Below are positions 1-6,066 of a DNA stretch of 64,000 nucleotides, one piece after another; positions within the stretch are counted from its first letter, which is position 1, and each line of letters opens with the position of its first letter. Below the pieces are notes generated by a model, which was given only the letters and a program-made list of their open reading frames with translations, was not told the origin of the DNA and did not search any database. Origin of the DNA: Mesorhizobium ventifaucium (GTDB lineage: Bacteria; Pseudomonadota; Alphaproteobacteria; Rhizobiales; Rhizobiaceae). The translations under genes and the position numbers were made by a program. Location of the stretch: positions 46,401 through 110,400 of the forward strand of contig NZ_CAKXZS010000026.1 in the NCBI RefSeq assembly GCF_935822925.1, given 5' to 3'.

Positions 1-38
1 TTCAGAATTGCGGAAATTTCCGCGGCGCGGATGTCCAT
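1..38 (-). CDS. atpA: ATP synthase F1 subunit alpha, N-terminal fragment
   Basis: Only the first 12 codons lie in the window; they read MDIRAAEISAIL, which matches the conserved amino end of rhizobial F1-ATPase alpha subunits. The ATG (38-36) shares one base with the atpH stop in the string TGATG, so the two genes are probably translationally coupled, as expected for the alphaproteobacterial atpHAGDC operon. The rest of the gene lies off the left edge, so nothing can be said about its nucleotide-binding motifs. Confidence 0.85.
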   Translation of the reverse strand, partial: MDIRAAEISAIL

Positions 39-598
39 CAGCCGACCTCTTTCAGTGCAAGCTTGAGCGAATTGAGTTTGGTTTTGAGCGACGTATCGAT
101 CTGGCGCGAGCCTATCTTGACCACCAGCCCGCCGAGCAGCGACGGATCGACGGTCACAGTAATCGCGACATCCTTGGCGGCAACGCTTTTCAGCGCCGCC
201 TTCAGCTCGGATTGCTGGGCGTCGGTCAGCGCATGCGCCGAGGTCACTTCTGCGGCGGTCTCGCCACGATGCTCTGCGGCGATCTGGCGGAATGCCTTGA
301 TCATGCCAGGGATGGCGAACAGCCGGCGGTTCTGGGCGACGACGCGCAGGAAATTGCCGGTGAGGCCGGTGATCCCTGCCTTATCGGCGATCGCCGCGAT
401 CGCCTTGGCCTGATCGTCGCTGGAGAACACCGGGCTGTTGATCAGGCGGGTCAGATCGGCACTGCCTTCGACCATCGCCGCGAAACTGTTGAGGTCGGCT
501 TCAACCTGGGCGACCGAATTCGCCTGGAGCGCGAGCTCGAACAGCGAACCCGCATAGCGCTCTGCGACACCTGAGATTGGCGATGACGATTGGGCCAC
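38..598 (-). CDS. atpH: ATP synthase F1 subunit delta
   Basis: This is the delta (OSCP-type) subunit that joins the F1 head to the peripheral stalk of the F0F1 ATP synthase at the inner membrane. The product is 186 residues, normal for the family. It has the helical N-terminal domain (SGVAERYAGSLFELA near residue 10) and the conserved C-terminal signature with VDPSLLGGLVVKIGSRQID at about 151-169. I chose the GTG at 598 because the homologous start MAQSSSPISG falls there; an upstream ATG at 688 would add 30 unconserved residues. Its stop overlaps the atpA start by one base. It is the first gene of the atp operon, and the upstream region to about 840 should hold the operon promoter, although I could not pick out a convincing one. 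Confidence 0.95.
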   Translation of the reverse strand: MAQSSSPISGVAERYAGSLFELALQANSVAQVEADLNSFAAMVEGSADLTRLINSPVFSSDDQAKAIAAIADKAGITGLTGNFLRVVAQNRRLFAIPGMIKAFRQIAAEHRGETAAEVTSAHALTDAQQSELKAALKSVAAKDVAITVTVDPSLLGGLVVKIGSRQIDTSLKTKLNSLKLALKEVG

Positions 599-844
599 GG
601 ACCGTCTTTTCTCTTGTCTGACAGGCCGCAGATTATTGGCGCGAGCGAAAACTCTGGCTAAATCTTTGACCTTACTGCATTTTTCCAAGCACGGAGGCGC
701 GGCTTCCGCTATCCCCGGCCGAAAGTCGATTGCCGTCTAGCACAGGCATTTTAAGACCGCAATGCGTCCTCCCGCATGGTTTTCAGGCACTATTGTCGCA
801 TCCGGCGTTGCGGTTTGACCGCCGGTCCCGAATTAGCCTTTGAT

Positions 845-1240
845 TCAAGGCACAAAGCCGAAGGCGAAGGCAAGCGGCAGTGCCGCCAGCACCAGTTCCA
901 CCACGATGGAAGCCCAGTTGAAAGGTGTGTTGGCGCCGTCCGACATCATCGACAGCAGGCGGCCGAAGGCGGTGAACAGCCAGGAAAAGCCAAGCGCCAT
1001 GTAGAGCAGCGGTTGCGCAAGCAGAACACAGCACAGTCCGACGCCGAGATAAAAACCTGACATCCTGCCGCGCGCTTCGGCGATCGCCGCCGCCTTCTCT
1101 GGCTTGACCTGCAGTCTGAGTATCCGGAAAGCCAGCGCCGGCGCCAGGAACAGCAGCAGGCCCAGCAGCAAGGTCACGACTGCGCTCGACCACGCCAGCC
1201 ACTCGCCCTGGCTCATCGGCCACGGAAACGCAAATTCCAT
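845..1240 (-). CDS. Hypothetical four-helix integral membrane protein
   Basis: I do not recognise a function. The 131-residue product has about four hydrophobic segments (roughly residues 14-40, 65-85, 86-105 and 108-130) and almost no soluble part, apart from a charged loop near VKPEKAAAIAEARGR. The ATG at 1240 is preceded by a good ribosome site (GAGGGGACAG). Overall it resembles small DUF4345-like membrane proteins, but this is a guess from length and topology. It lies upstream of atpH on the same strand with about 250 bases between, so it is probably transcribed separately. Its start side faces a 334-base stretch without a supported gene. Confidence 0.7.
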   Translation of the reverse strand: MEFAFPWPMSQGEWLAWSSAVVTLLLGLLLFLAPALAFRILRLQVKPEKAAAIAEARGRMSGFYLGVGLCCVLLAQPLLYMALGFSWLFTAFGRLLSMMSDGANTPFNWASIVVELVLAALPLAFAFGFVP

Positions 1241-1574
1241 ACTGTCCCCTCGCAAATGGCTGTTTCGAAATTTCGGGCATTCTAGCGAAGCAAGAAACCT
1301 GCGCCAGATGCGCGTAGGCGATTTGCCGAAACACGCAAGCCCAGCAGGGACCACCCGCCGCCTCGGTATGGATGCGCGTCGTATCGAAGACCGGAGTGTC
1401 GAGGTCCTGCTGGCAAAGCAGAATGGTGAACTCGATGCCGCCCATGATGGCATGGCGATGGTGGATCGTCGTTAATTCTCATGCTGCCAAAGAGGCCAAG
1501 AGCTTCATGACTGCTGTTCCTCCGCTGTGGAATGCTATATATTATGACCACATGAGACCACAAGGAGAACCAAT
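1241..1574. other. Gene-poor stretch upstream of toxin-antitoxin pair
   Basis: No gene is supported here. On the minus strand a frame from about 1445 to 1280 (starting MGGIEFTILLCQQDLDTPVF) reads like protein but has no ribosome site and is not continued by the gene downstream, so it may be a decayed fragment. The right end (1531-1562) turns AT-rich and carries the likely promoter of the antitoxin-toxin operon. Confidence 0.4.
1546..1562 (+). promoter_or_regulatory. Direct-repeat operator candidate of antitoxin-toxin operon
   Basis: The heptamer GACCACA occurs at 1546-1552 and again at 1556-1562, one DNA turn apart, directly between an AT-rich TATATATTA box (1536-1544) and the ribosome site AAGGAGAA. 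Phd/VapB-type antitoxins normally repress their own promoter at short repeats in this position, so autoregulatory binding here is plausible but unproven. Confidence 0.35.
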
Positions 1575-1817
1575 GTGAGAACCATGCAGGTTAGAGAGGC
1601 TAAAGCAGGCTTCTCGGCACTCATCGAAGCTGCCGAGAGCGGCGAGCCTACAATTATCACGAAGCACGGTAAGCCAGCGGCGGCGATTGTTTCGGTGGAG
1701 GACATGCAAAAGCTTTACCCGGTCAAACGCCGGAACTTCGGAGAGTTTCTTTTGACCTATCCCGGTGGAATTGAGCTCGAGAGGAACGAGTCGCCGTCGC
1801 GGGAAATCGATCTTTGA
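1575..1817 (+). CDS. Phd/YefM-type antitoxin
   Basis: The 80-residue product begins MRTMQVREAKAGFSALIEAA, the typical Phd/YefM fold start, followed by GEPTIITKHGKPAAAIVS (the strand-turn-strand DNA-binding part), then an acidic, probably disordered tail (residues 55-80) expected to wrap the toxin. I chose GTG 1575 since AAGGAG at 1562-1567 is seven bases upstream; the ATG at 1584 is the alternative and would leave only 77 residues. Its stop TGA overlaps the TTG start of the downstream PIN toxin (TTGA), a standard coupled arrangement. It should neutralise the toxin and, with it, repress the operon through the direct repeats just upstream. Confidence 0.88.
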   Translation: MRTMQVREAKAGFSALIEAAESGEPTIITKHGKPAAAIVSVEDMQKLYPVKRRNFGEFLLTYPGGIELERNESPSREIDL

Positions 1818-2269
1818 GCCGCTATCTTATCGATACGTCTATTCTGTCCGCTTTCGCGCCTGGAAAGCCAGCCCTTGCAAAAAATATTTCCACCTGGATT
1901 GTCACCGAAGGTGAAAAGCAGACGCTATTCGTGCCTGTAGTAGCAATCACCGAAATAGAGAAAGGCATACGCAAGCTCGATCGCGCCGGGGCTACCAAAC
2001 GGACAGAAAATCTCACTGACTGGCTCAACGATATCATCGAAGGATTTGCAGGCCAAATCCTAGCGATCGACGCCGATGTAGCTCGAAGGGCCGGCCAAAT
2101 GGAGGAAGCAGTCTCTGCACAAGGGAAGAATCCACGCCTTGCGGACATATTGATCGCCGCTACGGCGTCAATTCACGAGCTTACAGTGGTCACAGCCAAC
2201 GTCAGGCATTTTGAGGCGCTCGACGTGTCGTGTTGGAACATATTGCAGGACCCACCTGCGCCCGACTAA
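1814..2269 (+). CDS. vapC: VapC-like PIN-domain toxin
   Basis: A 151-residue PIN-domain ribonuclease of the VapC type. The acidic metal-binding residues are visible: D7 in LIDTS, E in ITEIEKG near residue 47, D in RLADILIAATA near residue 118, and the late NVRHFEAL region. The family cleaves tRNA or rRNA when free of antitoxin. The start is a TTG that overlaps the antitoxin stop by four bases, keeping toxin output dependent on antitoxin translation. The pair separates atpH from priA, genes that are usually close in Rhizobiales, so it looks inserted. It is followed by a palindromic intergenic repeat. Confidence 0.88.
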   Translation: MSRYLIDTSILSAFAPGKPALAKNISTWIVTEGEKQTLFVPVVAITEIEKGIRKLDRAGATKRTENLTDWLNDIIEGFAGQILAIDADVARRAGQMEEAVSAQGKNPRLADILIAATASIHELTVVTANVRHFEALDVSCWNILQDPPAPD

Positions 2270-2272
2270 TGT

Positions 2273-2372
2273 ATGTCGCGCAAAAGTGTGCAGCGGTTTT
2301 GCGATAACGACATGTATAAACAACAATCTAAAGCGCGTCGCATGGGGCCGGTCAAACGCGACGCGCTTTAGA
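2273..2372. repeat. Rhizobial intergenic palindromic repeat
   Basis: The element has a 15-base perfect inverted repeat (TCTAAAGCGCGTCGC at 2327-2341 and its complement at 2358-2372) with a 16-base loop, preceded by a TGTCGC...CAGCGGTTTTGCGATAACGACATG module. From memory, both modules recur in Mesorhizobium and Rhizobium intergenic regions. It sits between the convergent vapC and priA genes, where it could also act as a transcription stop for both strands. Family membership is recollection; the palindrome is directly visible. Confidence 0.7.
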
Positions 2373-2391
2373 CTAATGGACTCCAAGCACC

Positions 2392-4575
2392 TCACAAAAA
2401 ACTCTGCGGGTCGATATCGACCTGCACGCGCACCGAGCCACGTAGCTTCGGTCCCTCGGCGAGCATGGTGCGAATGAACCCCTGCATGTCGGCGCGCCGC
2501 TCGCCCTGGATCAGCAGGCGAAAGCGGTGGCGGCCGCCGATCAGCGACAGCGGCGCCTCGGCCGGGCCGAGCACGAACAGATCGGCGGCCTGGGGCGCCG
2601 CCCGCCGCAGGCCGCGGGCGTGCCCTTCGGATTCCGCTCGCGTCGCCGCACTGACGATGACGCCGGCGAGCCGGCCGAAAGGCGGCAGCCCCGCTCGCTC
2701 GCGCTCGGCGATCTCGCGCTCGTAAAAGGCCTCGGCATCGCCGGAGACGATCGCCCGCATTACCGGATGGTCGGGCTGGAAGGTCTGCAGCAGGCCAAGG
2801 CTCTTCTTGCCGGTACGGCCGGCGCGGCCGGTCACCTGGCTGAGCAGCTGGAAGGTGCGCTCGGCGGCGCGCGGATCGCCATTGGCCAGGCCGAGATCGG
2901 CATCGACCACGCCGACCAGGGTCATGTTTGGGAAATTGTGACCCTTGGCGACAAGCTGCGTGCCGATGACGATGTCGGCCTCGCCGTTGGCGATGGCTTC
3001 AAGCTCCAGCCTCAGCCGCCGCACGCCGCCCATCAGGTCGGACGACAGGACGATGGTTCGGGCGTCGGGGAAATGCGCGACGACCTCTTCGGCGATGCGC
3101 TCGACGCCCGGCCCGCAGGCGACCAGATGGTCGAGCGTGCCGCATTCCGGGCAGGCCTCGGGCCGGCGCTCATTGTGCCCGCAATGGTGGCAGACGAGCT
3201 GGCCGCGAAAGCGGTGCTCGACCAGCCAGGCCGAGCAGACCGGACAGCCGAAGCGATGGCCGCAGACCCGGCATAGCGTCAGCGGCGCATAGCCGCGCCG
3301 GTTGAGGAACAGCAGCGACTGTTCCTTCTTCTCCAGCGTCTGCCGCATATGGCCAAGCAGCACCGGCGACAGGAAACCGCCGCGTGCCGGCGCGGCGCGG
3401 CGCATGTCGATCGTCTTCAGGTCGGGAAGGGCCGCCTCGGCAAAGCGCGCCGAAAGCACCGCCCTGCTGTAGCGGCCCTGGCTCGCATTGACCCGGCTTT
3501 CGACCGACGGCGTCGCCGAGGCGAGCACCACCGGAAAGCCGCCGATATGGCCGCGCACCACCGCCATGTCGCGGGCATTGTAGAAGACGCGGTCTTCCTG
3601 CTTGTAGGCGGGGTCGTGCTCCTCGTCGACGACGATCAGCCCGAGTTCCCTGAACGGCAGAAACAGCGCCGAACGCGCGCCGGCGACGACGCGCACGCCG
3701 CCTTCCGCCACTTGCCGCCAGACACGCTCGCGCATCCTTGGCGGCAGGTCCGAGTGCCATTGCGCCGGCTTGGCGCCGAACCGTTCCTGGAAGCGCTCGA
3801 GGAAGGCGTGGGTCAGCGCGATCTCCGGCAGCAGGATCAGCACTTGCTTGCCGCGGTCGAGCGCCGCCGCCACCGCCTCGAAATAGACCTCCGTCTTGCC
3901 CGATCCGGTCACCCCGTCGAGCAGCGTGACGCCGAATATGCCGGCCGCGACATTGCTGCGCAGCATCTCGGCTGCATCGCTCTGGTCCGGCATCAGCGAT
4001 GGCTGGGCGTAGCCGGTGTCTGGTGCTGCGACCACCGGTCGCGGCGGGATCATGACCGTCTCGAACACGCCTTGCGCTTTCAGCCCGTCGATGACCGTCG
4101 ACGACACGCCGGCCGCATGCGCCAGCCCGGATCGCGTCCAGGCGAGCCCGCCTTCTGCGGTCTCCAGCACGCGCATCCTCGCATCCGTCATCCGGTCGGG
4201 TTTGGCCAAGGTGCGTTGCAGGCCTTCGATCCACGGTTCCGGGTCGAAGGCCTCCGGCGCCCGCAGCAGCATGCGGGCCACCATGCCGGGCGGCGACAGC
4301 GTGTATTGCGCGATCCAGTCGACGAAGTGGCGCATGGCGCGGTCGATCGGCGGGCAGTCGAAGACCTGCTCGATCGGGCGCAGTTTTTTGGCATCGACCT
4401 TTTCGACAACGCCGTCCCAGACGATCCCGGCAACCTGGCGCGGACCGAGCGGCACACGCACGATCGAGCCCGGCACCACGCGCATGCCGGCGGGCACGGC
4501 ATAGGTGTAGGGCCGCTCGGCGGGCATCGGCACCAGCACTGGCGCGGCTGCGGCAAAGGGCGAATCTTCGATCAT
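2392..4575 (-). CDS. priA: Primosomal protein N' (replication restart helicase PriA)
   Basis: PriA recognises stalled forks and reloads the replicative helicase. The 727-residue product shows the N-terminal 3'-DNA-binding domain, then the helicase core with Walker A GVTGSGKT at 221-228 and the Walker B box DEEH at 317-320, and a zinc module of eight cysteines at 435, 438, 444, 447, 462, 465, 475 and 478. Helicase motif VI is visible as QVTGRAGR. Length and order match full PriA, with no damage. The start MIEDSPFAAAAPVLVPMPAE is accepted because the following segment is the conserved beginning of the family. It is divergent from the transaldolase gene, with a 90-base spacer that holds a perfect palindrome. 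Confidence 0.96.
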   Translation of the reverse strand: MIEDSPFAAAAPVLVPMPAERPYTYAVPAGMRVVPGSIVRVPLGPRQVAGIVWDGVVEKVDAKKLRPIEQVFDCPPIDRAMRHFVDWIAQYTLSPPGMVARMLLRAPEAFDPEPWIEGLQRTLAKPDRMTDARMRVLETAEGGLAWTRSGLAHAAGVSSTVIDGLKAQGVFETVMIPPRPVVAAPDTGYAQPSLMPDQSDAAEMLRSNVAAGIFGVTLLDGVTGSGKTEVYFEAVAAALDRGKQVLILLPEIALTHAFLERFQERFGAKPAQWHSDLPPRMRERVWRQVAEGGVRVVAGARSALFLPFRELGLIVVDEEHDPAYKQEDRVFYNARDMAVVRGHIGGFPVVLASATPSVESRVNASQGRYSRAVLSARFAEAALPDLKTIDMRRAAPARGGFLSPVLLGHMRQTLEKKEQSLLFLNRRGYAPLTLCRVCGHRFGCPVCSAWLVEHRFRGQLVCHHCGHNERRPEACPECGTLDHLVACGPGVERIAEEVVAHFPDARTIVLSSDLMGGVRRLRLELEAIANGEADIVIGTQLVAKGHNFPNMTLVGVVDADLGLANGDPRAAERTFQLLSQVTGRAGRTGKKSLGLLQTFQPDHPVMRAIVSGDAEAFYEREIAERERAGLPPFGRLAGVIVSAATRAESEGHARGLRRAAPQAADLFVLGPAEAPLSLIGGRHRFRLLIQGERRADMQGFIRTMLAEGPKLRGSVRVQVDIDPQSFL

Positions 4576-4623
4576 GAGGCGTGACCTTGCCCCGACTTTC
4601 GTCTAGATCAAAGTCCGACCCAA

Positions 4624-4642
4624 ATGTGCATGACATGCACAT
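4624..4642. promoter_or_regulatory. 19-bp perfect palindrome between priA and tal
   Basis: ATGTGCATG-A-CATGCACAT is a perfect 9+1+9 palindrome lying 24 bases before the tal start and about 50 before priA. Its symmetry and position between divergent genes suggest a dimeric repressor or activator site; no regulator is identified. Confidence 0.4.
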
Positions 4643-4665
4643 GAAAAAATCTTCAGGAGACCGTC

Positions 4666-5319
4666 ATGAAATTTTTTGTCGACACCGCCGATGTCAAGGA
4701 AATCCGTGAGCTGAACGATTTGGGGCTGCTCGACGGCGTCACCACCAATCCCTCGCTGATCCTCAAATCCGGCGGCAAGATCGCCGACGTCACCAGAGAG
4801 ATCTGCGAGATCGTCAAGGGTCCGGTCTCGGCCGAAGTCGTCGCCACCGAATACAAGGACATGATGGCGGAGGCCAAGATCCTGGCCAGGATCGCCGACA
4901 ATGTCTGCATCAAGGTGCCGCTGACGCTCGACGGCCTGAGGGCCTGCAAGGACATCCGCTCGGACGGCCGCATGGTCAATGTCACGCTGTGCTTCTCGGC
5001 CACCCAGGCGCTGCTCGCCGCCAAGGCCGGCGCCTCCTTCATCTCGCCCTTCGTCGGCCGCATCGACGACAGCGGCTGGGACGGCATGGAGCTGATTGCC
5101 GATATCCGCACCATCTACGACAATTATGATTTCCAGACCGAGATCCTGACCGCCTCGGTGCGCACAGTGAACCACGTCAAGCAGGCCGCTTTGATCGGCG
5201 CCGACGTCATCACCGCGCCACCGGCGACGCTGAAGGCGCTGGTCAAGCACCCGCTGACCGACAAGGGCCTGGAGCAGTTCCTCGCCGACTGGGCCAAGAC
5301 CGGCCAGAAAATCAGCTGA
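4666..5319 (+). CDS. tal: Small transaldolase / fructose-6-phosphate aldolase family
   Basis: A 217-residue class I aldolase of the short transaldolase (TalC/FSA) family, acting in the cytosol on sedoheptulose-7-phosphate/fructose-6-phosphate chemistry. Features seen: the start MKFFVDTADVKEIRE, the VTTNPSLI motif at 26-33, the Schiff-base lysine K83 in CIKVPLT, and FISPFVGRIDD. A strong ribosome site (AGGAGA) precedes the ATG. Whether it is a true transaldolase or an FSA cannot be told by eye; most alphaproteobacterial members next to priA are annotated transaldolase. A palindromic repeat follows it. Confidence 0.93.
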   Translation: MKFFVDTADVKEIRELNDLGLLDGVTTNPSLILKSGGKIADVTREICEIVKGPVSAEVVATEYKDMMAEAKILARIADNVCIKVPLTLDGLRACKDIRSDGRMVNVTLCFSATQALLAAKAGASFISPFVGRIDDSGWDGMELIADIRTIYDNYDFQTEILTASVRTVNHVKQAALIGADVITAPPATLKALVKHPLTDKGLEQFLADWAKTGQKIS

Positions 5320-5343
5320 AGCGAAAGTCGGCGGCCATCACGC

Positions 5344-5405
5344 CTTCGTCATCCCAGGCGGAGCAAGGAGCGAAGCGACGCGGCGCAGACCCTGGGATGA
5401 CGAAG
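5344..5405. repeat. Short copy of the CTTCGTCATCC palindromic repeat
   Basis: Arms CTTCGTCATCCCAG (5344-5357) and its exact complement (5392-5405) enclose a 34-base GC-rich core. The core closely resembles the right half of the larger element at 50224-50408, so the two are one family. It lies between the convergent tal and lptE genes and may terminate transcription. Confidence 0.8.
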
Positions 5406-5478
5406 GGAGAGGTGTTTCGGCCAATTCTCGACGGCTTGTCACTGAAAGGATTATCGGCTGTCGTTGTGCCGAAACGCT

Positions 5479-6066
5479 CTAACCCGCCACCGTCTTGCCG
5501 TGCTTGACCAGATTCTGGGCGATCGACAGGCGCAGCAGGTCCGCCAGTTCGCGCGCCGCGCGGTTTTCGGCGTCGATTTGCGCCCGGTAGGAGGCGAACT
5601 CCTGACGGGGCCTGTCGAAGGACGACGCTATCGAGCGCCTGCCAGTCGCGATCGTCGTGCCGGTCTTGGCGTCGGTCAGCACATAATTCGCGGTCAATGT
5701 CACCGTGCCCGCCGTTGGCTCGTCGTCATCGGTCGTGACCTGCACGGTTGCAGCGGATTCAACAAGTTCGGTAACGCCGAGATCGAGCGAATAGGCGGGC
5801 GACGCCGGCTCGCCGGCACCCTGGCCGAGCGCGAAAATCAGATTGTTGCGGACCTGCTGAGCGTAGCGCGTGTTGACCGGCTTGACCGAAATGGACCCGA
5901 GTTCGGCGGCAGCGCCAACTTGCGAACCGGCCGACAGCGGCGCGCTCGAATAGAGCGGCCGCACCGTGCAGGCCGAAACCAGCGCAACAGATGCGACCAG
6001 GCCATACAGCGCGGCACGGCGCAGCAAATGCGTCACTTCTGTCTTCCTCGGATCAGGCAACGACAT
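5479..6066 (-). CDS. lptE: LPS-assembly lipoprotein LptE-like
   Basis: Probable outer-membrane lipoprotein that plugs LptD for lipopolysaccharide export. The 195-residue product has an N-terminal hydrophobic signal and a lipobox LVSAC with the acylated cysteine near residue 33, followed by VRPLYSS, the typical rhizobial LptE start of the mature part. The ATG overlaps the end of leuS by 14 bases, so the two are one operon. The usual third gene, holA, is not next; instead a convergent tal gene and a repeat follow. Family assignment rests on the leuS neighbourhood and lipobox as well as sequence. Confidence 0.85.
   Translation of the reverse strand: MSLPDPRKTEVTHLLRRAALYGLVASVALVSACTVRPLYSSAPLSAGSQVGAAAELGSISVKPVNTRYAQQVRNNLIFALGQGAGEPASPAYSLDLGVTELVESAATVQVTTDDDEPTAGTVTLTANYVLTDAKTGTTIATGRRSIASSFDRPRQEFASYRAQIDAENRAARELADLLRLSIAQNLVKHGKTVAG

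Noticed and set aside
38..688. Start of atpH at an upstream ATG (688).
   Set aside because: The 30 additional residues are not part of the family; GTG 598 gives the canonical beginning.
1283..1445. Minus-strand frame starting MGGIEFTILLC as a gene.
   Set aside because: No ribosome site, and the reading frame runs into unrelated sequence of the membrane protein gene; kept only as a possible fossil.
2527..4584. Long plus-strand frames opposite priA.
   Set aside because: They are high-GC shadow frames; the minus strand encodes a complete PriA with all motifs.
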